Part shown: one piece after another, positions 17,551 through 26,444 of the stretch
Layout: the number at the start of each line of letters is the position of its first letter
Numbering within the stretch: position 1 is the stretch's first letter
Source of the DNA: Cupriavidus oxalaticus
Lineage (GTDB): Bacteria > Pseudomonadota > Gammaproteobacteria > Burkholderiales > Burkholderiaceae
NCBI RefSeq assembly: GCF_004768545.1
Contig: NZ_CP038639.1
Coordinates: 186,001 to 250,000, forward strand
Length of the DNA: 64,000 bases
Reading direction: 5' to 3'
Program-made: the position numbers and the translations under genes
Notes under the pieces: generated by a model
Told to the model about the DNA's origin: nothing
Databases searched by the model: none
What the model saw: the letters and a program-made list of their open reading frames with translations, nothing else

Positions 17551-18885
17551 TTATGCTGCTTGGCGTGCGTCCGACCAGCGCTTAGCGTATTGACCAAGTT
17601 CCAGTTTCAACGCCTTGCGAGCCAAGATGGCAACCTCATCCGGCTTCGCCTTAACCTTTTGCCGGCGAGCAGCCATCTGAAAGGTCGTCTCCTTATACAG
17701 GCCCTCAAGAACTTTCAACCGATCATCAGACCCCAGGGAGTCGAAGATGGCCAATCCCTCCTCGATATCCCTCTCAAGACTTCGCGCGAACTCAATCTCT
17801 GCTGTTGGAACTTTCGGCTCGGCAGCGGACAGGGCAGGCGCATTCCCCGCTGCTGCCTCCCGTTCCATTTCGCTCAAGGCCCAACCTTCGTTAATCGCCC
17901 GCATGAGATAGGCACCTGGTGACTTGACCCCGCCGACCTTTACACGATACTTCACGAGCTCGATCGCGGCGCGGATTCTCTCATCCGTGTTCACCTCGCG
18001 ATTGCTAATGATCTCGTTGATCTGCTTTTTGCTTAGCCCGAAGCCCTTCACAAGGGTCTCGTACAGATCCTTCAGCTCGTGCGGCTGCGCGAAATCCAGA
18101 ACCAGCTTGCCCTCGGCGTTATCCCGAAGCTTGAAACGGATCGCCGCTACTCGACGCGAGCCCGGCGCGGTTTTCGTCTCGTATTCGATGAAGAGATCCG
18201 TCAGCTCATTGATTTGAGCGATGTTCTTATCGAGGACCAGCCGCTTGAACTGCTTGTATTCTGTCAGCGACTTCACGGCATCGGCATTAACCCACTTTCG
18301 GACATCCTCGATTGGAATCCAGCCGGTCGTGCCCATAAAACGAAGCGAGCCAAGCCGCTCATAAAGGATGTAGGCATACTGGCTCAAGGCTGCGGACATG
18401 CGCAACGAGAGATAGGTGTAGCGCTGGGGATCTTTCAACTGCCGACGGATCATCTCATCGACCTTGAACACGACACGCCCACCGGCAATACCTACGGAGC
18501 CCAGCAGCGGCACGGAGACCCATTGCGGATCGCCGCCTGAATCCTCGACAGATACTTGAACGGATGAGGCCTGGCACTCACGCAAAGCCTTCTTCAAATG
18601 CGCAACGTTATTCGACGTTTCAAACTTCGAAAGCCATTTGAAGTAATTCAGTTCGATGTCGTAATGCTCGAGATCCGGATTCTCTGATACGGTGAGCCAC
18701 AAGGCGTTGATAGCCCGCCTGGCCACAAGCGACATCGGTGATACGTCAATCAGAACATTGGTCTTGCGGTAACCGATCTCCCGGGTCGATTCGGTGATTG
18801 CGGTAGTGGGTCCCAGCTCATCGCGCACAGCGTTGAAGATGTCGAAGCCGAGTTGCTCCTGGATGTTCTTCGAGACGTTTGACAT
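17551..18885 (-). CDS. Plasmid replication initiator, Rep_3 superfamily
   Basis: A 444-aa initiator that should bind the iterons beside it and open the origin. The first half is the paired winged-helix Rep_3 fold (RAINALWLTVSEN...YDIELNYFKWL; SLRMSAALSQYAYILYERLG; TEYKQFKRLVLDKNIAQINE). The second half is helical and charged (KVGGVKSPGAYLMRAINEGWAL...). The ATG at 18885 is chosen because the frame upstream runs through the iterons and reads as low-quality sequence. It is transcribed towards the palindrome array. Confidence 0.8.
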   Translation of the reverse strand: MSNVSKNIQEQLGFDIFNAVRDELGPTTAITESTREIGYRKTNVLIDVSPMSLVARRAINALWLTVSENPDLEHYDIELNYFKWLSKFETSNNVAHLKKALRECQASSVQVSVEDSGGDPQWVSVPLLGSVGIAGGRVVFKVDEMIRRQLKDPQRYTYLSLRMSAALSQYAYILYERLGSLRFMGTTGWIPIEDVRKWVNADAVKSLTEYKQFKRLVLDKNIAQINELTDLFIEYETKTAPGSRRVAAIRFKLRDNAEGKLVLDFAQPHELKDLYETLVKGFGLSKKQINEIISNREVNTDERIRAAIELVKYRVKVGGVKSPGAYLMRAINEGWALSEMEREAAAGNAPALSAAEPKVPTAEIEFARSLERDIEEGLAIFDSLGSDDRLKVLEGLYKETTFQMAARRQKVKAKPDEVAILARKALKLELGQYAKRWSDARQAA

Positions 18886-18990
18886 GGAGAGGGCGCCGTG
18901 CACACAAGTGACGCTCGGTAATATCGCTGTAAAGGTGTAATGAGTCAAGTATACGATTGCACCTTTGCGCAGCACCATCGCCGACTCACA

Positions 18991-19239
18991 CCAATCGATG
19001 ACACCGTCGGGCCAATGGATACCACCATCAACGCGATGCGGTCGCCTTGGAAACCCAATCCACGTGCGGCTTCCCGGCAGATTAGACTGTGGCCACCAAC
19101 CGTTAACACCTTGCACCAACCACTTGCACCTTTACACCAACGGGTACCACCTTCTGAGGCCAACCGATTGCACCTTTGCGGCCCATTGCGAACCACCTTT
19201 GAACCAACTGATATCACCTTGCCACCAATCGTTAACACT
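18991..19239 (-). repeat. Iteron cluster A, eight copies upstream of rep
   Basis: Copies of CCAAYNGNTNNCACC start at 18991, 19012, 19096, 19116, 19137, 19160, 19204 and 19225, often 20-23 bp apart, about two helical turns. Read on the other strand the core is GGTG...TTGG, the same core as cluster B, but without its TCCGCA tail. They lie directly before the rep start, so they may serve Rep autoregulation as well as origin binding. Confidence 0.8.
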
Positions 19240-19294
19240 TTGCTCGCTGTAACCTCCTGATTTTCCAAGCAAATTCTCGGGTCGTATACGTTAG

Positions 19295-19369
19295 TTGGTT
19301 TACGTAAACCAAGCTGCTAGCTATCCGCAAGAACTTGCGGGCAGTCAAAACCAAGGGTACTTATCCACA
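19295..19369. other. Origin core: palindromes and DnaA box
   Basis: Between the two iteron clusters lie a perfect 18-bp palindrome (TTGGTTTACGTAAACCAA, 19295-19312), an inverted repeat CCGCAAG-aa-CTTGCGG (19325-19340), and TTATCCACA at 19361-19369, a perfect match to the DnaA box. With Rep iterons on both sides this is a likely replication origin. No clearly AT-rich melting region was singled out. Confidence 0.6.
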
Positions 19370-19596
19370 GTTGATACCTTCGCTGAGGCCGGGATAAAGC
19401 ACCGATCCAAAGCGACGAGCCCCACGACACGACGGCTGGAGTTCTGCCAGACCCGCACTCCGATCGACACTGCCACCTGTGTTACTCGCCAGCCAATGTG
19501 ATGACATCCGCCGCCGGCTTCGTTCGTGTGTTCCCACAGTAGGTGATATGGAACAACGGGAAAGGGTTTGAGTCGTGGGTAACCAGCTAACGTCAA

Positions 19597-20247
19597 GGTG
19601 TAGTTAATTGTGCCGCAGAGCCACGGTGTAGCTCATTGGTCCGCAAGTACGAAGGGCCAGGTGGGCGACATCAGTTGGTCCGCAAAGATAGTTATGGTGC
19701 AACGCGTTGGTCCGCATAGTTGCATCCAAAAGGCCATCCTAGCCTTCAGGCTCCCTAAAGGTGTCATCAGTTGGTCCGCAAGATGGCTATGGTGTAACGC
19801 GTTGGTCCGCATAGTTACTTCCAAAGCCCAATTCGAGTCCCCAGGGCCCTCAATTGCCGCTAAAGGTGTCATCAGTTGGTCCGCAAGATGGCTATGGTGT
19901 AACGCGTTGGTCCGCAAAGCTACTTCCAAAGTCCAATATGAGCCCCCAAGCCCTCAATCGCCGCTAAAGGTGTCATCAGTTGGTCCGCAAGATAGTTTAT
20001 GGTGCAACGCGTTGGTCCGCACAATTGCGAAAGCAAATCCGAGCCCCAGGTCCGCAACCACCGAAATGGATGGGCCCGCAAAGCACTCCGGAGGTGCGGT
20101 ATTAGTATCTTTATGACCAGCGAGCTGCTCGCATCCGCGGAAGGTGTATGGGTTTGGGCCGCAAATGCCGCAAGGTGTGATGGATTGGTCCGCAGAGGCG
20201 GGACGAGGCCAGTCTTGAATGACATTGGTGCATTGGATTGGTCCGCA
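19597..20247 (+). repeat. Iteron cluster B, 13 copies
   Basis: Twenty-one-base copies of GGTGYNNNNNNTTGG followed by TCCGCA start at 19597, 19625, 19664, 19696, 19760, 19791, 19865, 19896, 19969, 20001, 20143, 20174 and 20227. Many occur as pairs 31-32 bp apart, alternating ATCAG and AACGC in the variable middle. They fill DNA without genes between rep and the winged-helix gene. They are the likely Rep-binding and copy-control sites. Confidence 0.88.
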
Positions 20248-20336
20248 GAACTAGTCGAGGCGCCTTTAATAACCCACATTTGGTGCCTGCAAACGAAGGG
20301 AGCGCTCACTACTTCCGCAAAATTTCGCGGACTCTA

Positions 20337-20457
20337 CCAAACCGATGCACCTTTGCACCGAACCGACCGGTTTGCGGACCAAACCGATACACCATCCTCC
20401 AGTGCAATAAGCGGCATATCCGCGGGTACGACGACCTGCGGACCAAACCGATACACC
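20337..20457 (-). repeat. Three inverted iterons
   Basis: Copies in the opposite orientation start at 20337 (core only, CCAAACCGATGCACC), 20373 and 20437. The last two are identical over 21 bases, TGCGG then ACCAAACCGATACACC. They face cluster B and lie just after the stop of the minus-strand winged-helix gene. From 20470 to 20590 the DNA has GC-rich inverted segments built on AAGCGC/GCGCTT. Confidence 0.8.
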
Positions 20458-20591
20458 ATCCGAGTCGGCTTCAAGCGCGTCCACGCGCGTTACGGGCGCG
20501 CTGGAGCGCCAGCTCCTTGAAGCGCGCAACTCACACCTCTCGCGCTTCAGATAGCACATTCAAGCGCCTCCAAGGGCGCTTTAGCGCGTAC

Positions 20592-21800
20592 CTAAGCCCC
20601 CGAGCTAGCCGCAAGAGATGTTTTGAGGCCTTGGCTGCCGCCGACAAGACTGCGAAGGTGCCTAATAGCTGCCTGCGCCATGGCCGAGGATGACCTTGTC
20701 ACCGACGACCGCTGGTCCCGGGCATGTCCGAGCCCAGTCGCTGCTCTGTCCATCTCGATGAGCCAGGCTCGTGCCTGGCCATGCCCCAATGAACTTCGCC
20801 GACCATTGGCCTCGGTGATCACGATCGAAGCGGAGTCCACCTCATAGATCCGCCCGTCGGGTGCTGACACTCGTCTACCGCGGTACCGCTCAATGAATCG
20901 CGCAACTTCCTCCTGGTTCTGCGCGGCCCGATCGTCGGCTGCCTGTCTCTCGTCTTCTTGGATCTTTCGAGTTCGGGCCACATGGCCATAATCGATGGGC
21001 CTTCCAAGCAGCGACTTGAGGTAGGCGAACAGTTCTCGACCCCGGAGCGGCTCGAGAGCATGGCCTGATGCCGACACCACGTCTGATAGTCGGTGGCCAG
21101 CCGTCCTCGCGAGCCGCATCAGAAGAAAAAGGGCGGACGTCTTAAGCTCTTGATCTCGCACGAGAGGCGCCAGATCAATGGGGACAGCCCGATCATCGAT
21201 TTGCACAAAGGCACCCTGGCCCGGATGTTTCTTCGAAGAAGACTGCTTGGGTTTGTTTACGCCACTCACCGGTGCGAGACATGTAGCGCCAGCCTGAGAC
21301 GCATCGGTGCCTGTCGAGGGCGGGGCAGCGGACCCAAGTTGCCGGCCACCGATCCCTATGCACTTCAGCAACTTTGCGGTGAACCCGATCCGTCCAACGA
21401 CTTCGAGCTGCGCCCTGGTGCGTTGCTGCCGTTCACGCTCAATAAGCCCGGCATCCTCAAGTGCGCCAAGCGCTCGATAGACAGTGGCCTCGCTGATCGC
21501 GAGGTGCTGCGCAATCGTTGACTTCTTCATGAAGGCGAGCGCGCTGGGATCCTTCTGGTTCAAAGCGAAGCGGATGAGCGTAGCCAGAACTTGGCGACTC
21601 GTGATGTGCAAGCTCCGAAGGCCATCGGACTCGTAGACCAATGCGATCGCTTTGAGGATCTGCTCAGGCAGCCGCCCTGCATCGCACCTGGCTGCCTTGG
21701 GTTGCCTGCCATCGCTGACAATCGGGGTTGGAGCATGCAACGCGCTGCCGCATGCTGTTGTTTCTTGGGCAATAGGAAGCCCTTCGAAGCCAAAATTCAT
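20592..21800 (-). CDS. Winged-helix protein, possible replication regulator
   Basis: A 402-aa protein. Residues 55-125 form a winged helix of the MarR/replication-protein type (RQVLATLIRFALN...MKKSTIAQHLAISEATVYRALGALEDAGLIER). The middle is disordered and Ser/Gln rich. The C-terminal half is charged (TRKIQEDERQAADDRAAQNQEEVARFIERYRGRRVSAPDGR). It lies beside the iterons and is read towards them, so a role in replication or copy control is inferred. It might instead be a plain transcriptional regulator. I cannot name a family. Confidence 0.65.
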   Translation of the reverse strand: MNFGFEGLPIAQETTACGSALHAPTPIVSDGRQPKAARCDAGRLPEQILKAIALVYESDGLRSLHITSRQVLATLIRFALNQKDPSALAFMKKSTIAQHLAISEATVYRALGALEDAGLIERERQQRTRAQLEVVGRIGFTAKLLKCIGIGGRQLGSAAPPSTGTDASQAGATCLAPVSGVNKPKQSSSKKHPGQGAFVQIDDRAVPIDLAPLVRDQELKTSALFLLMRLARTAGHRLSDVVSASGHALEPLRGRELFAYLKSLLGRPIDYGHVARTRKIQEDERQAADDRAAQNQEEVARFIERYRGRRVSAPDGRIYEVDSASIVITEANGRRSSLGHGQARAWLIEMDRAATGLGHARDQRSSVTRSSSAMAQAAIRHLRSLVGGSQGLKTSLAASSGA

Positions 21801-21927
21801 CTTCGACCAATGCGCAAATTTGTGGAGGGAGCATTGACAGCGAAGGGCGAGTCTTCGTAGACTCGAACTGTCTTAGAGGTCGAGTCAAGAGGGGTTCGAA
21901 GCCTGCATCCCTCCTGTCTATGCCGAT

Positions 21928-21961
21928 AAAAAGCCTGGAGCGCCAACTCCAGGCTTTTTTT
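21928..21961. terminator. Bidirectional intrinsic terminator
   Basis: AAAAAGCCTGGAG, a 6-base loop, then CTCCAGGCTTTTTTT form a strong stem with U runs on both strands. It separates the winged-helix gene from the helicase transcript that comes from the right. It would end leftward transcription after 22220. Confidence 0.9.
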
Positions 21962-21973
21962 GTTGGGTTGTGC

Positions 21974-22177
21974 CTACGGACTCAACGACAACTCCTTAAA
22001 AATGCGATTGATCACGCTAGCTCCAGAAGCGTCCGCTCGAACAATATGTGGCGCCTGCAGGGTCGGCGAACCTGATGCGGATGGTTCATTCGCCATGCGC
22101 CAACATTCGCCGGCGGAGTAAGGCGGGGCAGCGTGGAGTTCCTTCGTGTTTTCGACATCGCTGCTGCAATTTCCCAT
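21974..22177 (-). CDS. Possible small protein, 67 aa
   Basis: A frame of 67 codons follows the helicase gene by 43 bases and ends just before the strong terminator. Its sequence (MGNCSSDVENTKELHAAP...FKELSLSP) has ordinary composition, but there is no recognisable motif and no clear ribosome site. An overlapping frame 22012-22239 is equally long. I list it only because it ends cleanly at the end of the transcript. Confidence 0.25.
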   Translation of the reverse strand: MGNCSSDVENTKELHAAPPYSAGECWRMANEPSASGSPTLQAPHIVRADASGASVINRIFKELSLSP

Positions 22178-22219
22178 CTCGTCGAGCAGCCGCCACTCAA
22201 CCGCCGGACATGTACCAAG

Positions 22220-23941
22220 TCATCCAAGCTCGGCTTCAAGGATGAACCTGGAAGTCGGATTCTTCTTGGTCATGGATACCCGTAGATCCTGCCGGGCACG
22301 CGTCACTGCTACATAGAAGAGACGGCGCTCTTCCGACTCGGTGCTTTTCTCGTCGGGAACGACCGTCTCCTCCGCCCTGATAATCCAGACGCGGTCCCAT
22401 TCGAGGCCTTTCGAGCTATGCATCGTCGTCAGCACCAGCGCATCAGGCGCCGGCTTGTTGTTGTCTCGCCGCAGGAACTCCAAGCGATCGGAGAAAGGAC
22501 CGTTCAACCGCGACAGCACGTCATACGTCGTCGTGATGGCGCGGCGGGCCTGATCAGCACCTGCGTGCTGCAACATCAACTCGTGCACGCCCTCCAAAAC
22601 TAACGAGTAGAACTGCCGGTCGCAGAGCGCGCGCCATTCTGCTAATCGCTTCATTAGCTCCCGATACTTGTCGGCCGAATTCTCTGAGAGACCCAACTCG
22701 ACCAAGTCCTTCCTCTGAAGTTTCTCGCCGGTGGTCTTGCCACTGTTATGGAGTAGTTGCAGTTCATGCGTTCCGACACCGACAAATGATAGTAAGGCGT
22801 CGATCCCGGTCTTCCTAGTCTTCTGGACGAGTTCCAGAAGGTTGCACATCAGGGCACCCTCAGGGCGGCTGAGAATAGATTTTCCCGACGCCCGATAGTA
22901 TTTGATGCCGTGGGCGCGACAAACCGCCTCGACCGGATCGAGGATGCGATTCGTACGGGCCAGGATCGCCGCAGACTGGTTCTTGTAGAGTGCAGGCGCG
23001 AGGTGTTCCATTGCGGCGACTGCCTCAGCGTACTCGTCCGGGAACCGTTGGAAGGCCACGTCGCCGCCTGGGCCCTTGTGAGCGACGAGGACTTTCGGAA
23101 TCCTATCGCGGTTGTGGCGAATGATCTTGTCGGCGGCGCCAAGAATCTCAGCATGACAGCGATAGTTTTTGCCCAGAACCACAGCTTGCGCGTCAAACTG
23201 CCGGATGAAGGACTCCATGCCGCGGAAACCGAGAGCCGACCGGAAGCCGTAGATGCTTTGATCGTCGTCGCCTACGACCGTAATAGTCGAACCCGCCTGG
23301 GCATGGAGCGCGATCCACTGGTACTGCAGCGGATCGGTGTCCTGAAATTCGTCAACGAGCAGATAGGTGAGAGGGTAGGGCGCGATCGTGCCGAGTTGCA
23401 TGCCTTCGACCGCCAGGCGCAGCATGTCCTGAAAATCGATCTTCCCATTGCGCTCCAACGAATCCTGATAGGCGCGGTACAGAACCTCCTCGGTTGTCCC
23501 TGCCTGGACTTGGCCAAAGTTTGTCTTGATGGCCTCGATGGTGGTGATAGCGTCCTCAACCTTCCAGTCCAATCCTGTGTCAGCAAGCGCCTGAGTGAGC
23601 AACCCAATGCGATCGCCATCGGTGGCGATATCACGCCTTCCTGCGACGCTGCTGCTGAGCTGCTTGTAGGCGAGCGAGTGGAACGTGCCGGCCATCAGCC
23701 GCTTCTTCGCAACACTGCCCGCAAGTGACCCAATGCGGTCGCGCAACTCAACGGCGGCATCCTTGCTGAAGGTGACGGCACCGACCGTTGCGTTGGGCGC
23801 CGAGAGCAGTATCGCGGCCTTTGCAGCGATGGTCGCCGTCTTTCCGGCGCCCGGGACAGCGATTGCAACGCAATGGGCACGGCAGTCAACGACTTCGCGT
23901 TGCGAAGGGTTGAGCTTAACAAGGGTCTCTGCAAGAGACAT
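22220..23941 (-). CDS. UvrD/Rep-type superfamily 1 DNA helicase
   Basis: A 573-aa 3'-5' helicase. Motif I is AVPGAGKTATI, motif Ia GAVTFSKDAAVELRDRI, motif II LLVDEFQDTDPLQYQW, motif III VVGDDDQSIYGFRSA, motif IV NYRCHAEIL, motif V TTMHSSKGLEWDRVW and motif VI FYVAVTRARQDLRVSM. It is shorter than chromosomal UvrD (about 720 aa). It sits between the replicon and the transfer genes, so it may unwind DNA for replication or process transferred DNA. No nuclease domain is attached. Confidence 0.92.
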   Translation of the reverse strand: MSLAETLVKLNPSQREVVDCRAHCVAIAVPGAGKTATIAAKAAILLSAPNATVGAVTFSKDAAVELRDRIGSLAGSVAKKRLMAGTFHSLAYKQLSSSVAGRRDIATDGDRIGLLTQALADTGLDWKVEDAITTIEAIKTNFGQVQAGTTEEVLYRAYQDSLERNGKIDFQDMLRLAVEGMQLGTIAPYPLTYLLVDEFQDTDPLQYQWIALHAQAGSTITVVGDDDQSIYGFRSALGFRGMESFIRQFDAQAVVLGKNYRCHAEILGAADKIIRHNRDRIPKVLVAHKGPGGDVAFQRFPDEYAEAVAAMEHLAPALYKNQSAAILARTNRILDPVEAVCRAHGIKYYRASGKSILSRPEGALMCNLLELVQKTRKTGIDALLSFVGVGTHELQLLHNSGKTTGEKLQRKDLVELGLSENSADKYRELMKRLAEWRALCDRQFYSLVLEGVHELMLQHAGADQARRAITTTYDVLSRLNGPFSDRLEFLRRDNNKPAPDALVLTTMHSSKGLEWDRVWIIRAEETVVPDEKSTESEERRLFYVAVTRARQDLRVSMTKKNPTSRFILEAELG

Positions 23942-24139
23942 GATGTTTCACCGGAAAAATGGACTTGGACTACTTCCAACCTGACGCGAAGTAGTACGCC
24001 GTGATAGCAAATGTCACTTGCATGCATCTAATATCAGAGGGTGCCATGAAGAGTCAGGAGATGACAGGACGCGGCACACGGCTAAACGAGAGATGCTGAC
24101 ACTAAGTGCGACATACTCACAGCAAGTGACACCTATCGG

Positions 24140-24988
24140 TCAGATGCCTCGAACAGTTGTCATCAGCTTCAGGTGAGTGGTGTAGCTACGCAGGCCCAGC
24201 GGCTGGAACTTGCGCAGGAAGCGGGTGACTTCGTCGTTGACGTCGCTCTGGTCCCGAATGCCGTTCCAGACCATAAAGTCGAACTGGTCCATGGTTTGAT
24301 CGAATTTGATCAGAAGCTGCAGGGCACGCACCGCGAAGCGCGAGTAGGACTGGACTTCGAGAGCAAGGGACGGGCGCTGGATCGTCGGCACAAACACGAT
24401 CTCACCTTGTACGCGCATCTCCTGTTCCCGCTGTTCGCGATATGCTTTCGCCACACGCAGCTGTTCGTCCACATAGTCCTCGATTTTCGAGAGTTCGCGT
24501 TCGAGGTAGTTCTCGAGCGTCGACAGTTCGGTGCGCGAGAACGTGGCAGCGCCGAAACGCTGCAAATTCAGCGACATGCGATTCATGTACGGCCACCATT
24601 GCTCGAAAAGTGGGCGCAGGCGCGTGTGATTGAGCTTCAGCGCCACAGGAACAACTGCTGCGCCAGCGAGCTCGCGATTAAGGATCAGCAAGCCGAGCTC
24701 ACGACGACGGCGAACGATCGCCTGGCGGTCCTCGGGCGCCAGGTCGCGGAACAGCTTGCGAGTACGTTCCACTTGGGCCTTACGCTCTTCATGGTCCGCT
24801 GTCGAGATCAGCCCCTCCTTGCGCAGTACATCGGCGGACTGCTCCATCTCCGCGAGCTCTGTCTCGACGTCGCCGGAGCTATCGATCGAGCCAAGCGTGG
24901 TAGGCGGTTCAGCGAGCAGTGCAACGGCGTCGGTCGTACCAATTTCCTGGAGCGGCTCATCTGCTGGGGTCAGATCGGTCGTGGTCAT
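24140..24988 (-). CDS. Unknown protein, possibly DUF1845/AcaB-type
   Basis: A soluble 282-aa protein with acidic N-terminus and a helical core (EEQ-rich LENYLERELSKIEDYVDEQLRVAKAYREQREQEM), followed by VPTIQRPSLALEVQSYSRFAVRALQLLIKFDQTMDQFDFMVWNG. The latter pattern recalls the DUF1845/AcaB family found beside TraD and DUF4400 genes of integrative conjugative elements. I make that link from memory and hold it loosely. It opens the leftward end of the transfer block, 54 bases after the DUF4400 gene. Confidence 0.55.
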   Translation of the reverse strand: MTTTDLTPADEPLQEIGTTDAVALLAEPPTTLGSIDSSGDVETELAEMEQSADVLRKEGLISTADHEERKAQVERTRKLFRDLAPEDRQAIVRRRRELGLLILNRELAGAAVVPVALKLNHTRLRPLFEQWWPYMNRMSLNLQRFGAATFSRTELSTLENYLERELSKIEDYVDEQLRVAKAYREQREQEMRVQGEIVFVPTIQRPSLALEVQSYSRFAVRALQLLIKFDQTMDQFDFMVWNGIRDQSDVNDEVTRFLRKFQPLGLRSYTTHLKLMTTVRGI

Positions 24989-25042
24989 AATTTCTCCTTT
25001 GTGAGGCCGGACACCCGGCCTTGTTAGTCGCTGCGGAGTCGG

Positions 25043-25660
25043 CTACTTGCCGACGTGGAATGAAGCTGCAAGGCGCCAGCAGAGCAACCCGACCAGGCAG
25101 ACACCGAAGGTCCACCAGCTCGCCAGCATCGGAAGAGGTAAGAGCATGGCGGACGCGCCGAAGCCAAAACAGAGCATCAAGCCGTGTGCCGCCACATGGA
25201 AGGACACCGGATTGGCAAAGCCCGCGCCGGCGGCGCGAATCTTGCGCGATACGGTTCCATCGTTGAACAGCGCAAGGAACAGCACGATTGCGCCAACGAG
25301 CCAATAATGGCCGACCGCGGCGCGATACAGTGCGCGGTAGATCGTCAGCCAGAAGTGCTGCATCCAGCTTCTACCGAAGGCAGACGCACCACCATCGGCA
25401 AATCCGGTCTGGGCGTCAGAGCCAGAGAACGACGACTTGACAACGCCGCTCTCGATGAACCATTGGTGAAAGCGGGCGTTGGCCAGGGTCACGGCGACGT
25501 CGGCCCTTTCGGGGCCGAGCACGCGCTCAACCGAGGCCTGTTCTGCCTCACTGATCTCGAAGGCGCTTTCGTCCTGGATGAACGGAGCGAGCGTGCAGAT
25601 CATCAGCGGCGAAAAGATCAGCCACAGGCGGACGTGCGACGCGAATCGGCTATTTGCCAT
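25043..25660 (-). CDS. DUF4400 membrane protein of conjugation system
   Basis: A 205-aa inner-membrane protein with an N-terminal span (LWLIFSPLMICTLAP), an extracytoplasmic stretch, then further spans around residues 115-195 (HYWLVGAIVLFLALF; ASWWTFGVCLVGLLCW). The layout and the ...GFANPVSFHVAAHGLML segment match the DUF4400 proteins that follow TraD in integrative conjugative elements. Exact function is unknown; assembly of the coupling complex is a guess. The upstream small gene ends 2 bases before its start. Confidence 0.7.
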   Translation of the reverse strand: MANSRFASHVRLWLIFSPLMICTLAPFIQDESAFEISEAEQASVERVLGPERADVAVTLANARFHQWFIESGVVKSSFSGSDAQTGFADGGASAFGRSWMQHFWLTIYRALYRAAVGHYWLVGAIVLFLALFNDGTVSRKIRAAGAGFANPVSFHVAAHGLMLCFGFGASAMLLPLPMLASWWTFGVCLVGLLCWRLAASFHVGK

Positions 25661-25661
25661 G

Positions 25662-25802
25662 TCAGCTCCATCGCAGGGCGAGCAGTACCGGCAGGCTCAG
25701 GAAAGCGACCAATGCGCCCCAGAAGACAGCCGGTTTGGCCACGGAGATCTTAATGAGCGCAAAGCACGCTGCCGCCGCTCCAGTGGTGAAGGCTAGCGGC
25801 AT
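25662..25802 (-). CDS. Small membrane protein, 46 aa
   Basis: An ATG at 25802 opens a frame MPLAFTTGAAAACFALIKIS, then VAKPAVFWGALVAFLSLPVLLALRWS, ending in TGA 2 bases before the DUF4400 start. It has two hydrophobic stretches and a basic tail, typical of a small inner-membrane protein. It overlaps the end of the 54-aa gene upstream by 10 bases. That packing, in a tightly coupled operon, is the main support. It is too short for usual gene callers. Confidence 0.6.
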   Translation of the reverse strand: MPLAFTTGAAAACFALIKISVAKPAVFWGALVAFLSLPVLLALRWS

Positions 25803-25957
25803 TGCAGGCGCGCCCGGAGGGGGGCCGTCAGCCACTCATGCATGTGCAGGGCAAGCGCTGGGTCGATACCGAAAATCTTGGCAGCCATGCGCACCGGAGC
25901 TTGCTTGAGCCGGATCGCAAGGCGGCGCGCGTCATTGTGCAAAGTTGCCAGCGACAT
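25793..25957 (-). CDS. Small basic protein, 54 aa
   Basis: An ATG at 25957 starts MSLATLHNDARRLAIRLKQA, then PVRMAAKIFGIDPALALHMH and a short basic tail ending LQCR. It overlaps the end of the 168-aa gene by 26 bases and the start of the 46-aa gene by 10, as in a translationally coupled operon. Composition is coherent for a helical, basic peptide. I do not recognise a family; support is from context and reading-frame packing. Confidence 0.55.
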   Translation of the reverse strand: MSLATLHNDARRLAIRLKQAPVRMAAKIFGIDPALALHMHEWLTAPLRARLQCR

Positions 25958-26438
25958 CGTAGTTCTCGAAGTAGCGGGTAAAGGTGTAGCCCGTCAGCAC
26001 GCGGGCGGCGAGCTGAAACGCAGCGCAGCGTTGGGTGATTGCGCCTGGCGCCGGCTCGTCGACGACCCGGCAGACATAGCCTTCCGGCTGGCGCTGCTCG
26101 AACGCCGGAATGGACTCGTGAAACGGATACCAGACGTTGTACTTTTCGCCTTTGAAAGCTGCGTACCGCTTGCCATAGAGTTCATGTGCGCGGGAGAACA
26201 GGCCTTTCATGAAGGCGACGTTGGGGTCGCCGTGCTTGCGTGCGGCACGCCATGCCGTGATGCCATCGGCCAGCATTTCCTTGACCAGCGGCTCTTCGCG
26301 GATTCGGAAGTTCACACCGATGTAGTCGACCACGCGAGTGCAAATGTCATCGAGGTCCGGCGATAGGGAAAACACCGGCGAAAGCTTCGCCGAGAGCTTG
26401 TAATCCTTGACGATTTGTCGGAACAGGCTGCTGCGCAT
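25932..26438 (-). CDS. Hypothetical protein of transfer operon, 168 aa
   Basis: A soluble protein (MRSSLFRQIVKDYKLSAKLS...) with no signal peptide or membrane span, rich in aromatic and charged residues (YGKRYAAFKGEKYNVWYPFHESIPAF). It follows traD by 6 bases and overlaps the next small gene, so it belongs to the traD/DUF4400 transcript. I do not recognise its family. A role with the coupling protein is inferred from position only. Confidence 0.65.
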   Translation of the reverse strand: MRSSLFRQIVKDYKLSAKLSPVFSLSPDLDDICTRVVDYIGVNFRIREEPLVKEMLADGITAWRAARKHGDPNVAFMKGLFSRAHELYGKRYAAFKGEKYNVWYPFHESIPAFEQRQPEGYVCRVVDEPAPGAITQRCAAFQLAARVLTGYTFTRYFENYDVAGNFAQ

Positions 26439-26444
26439 TGGTGT

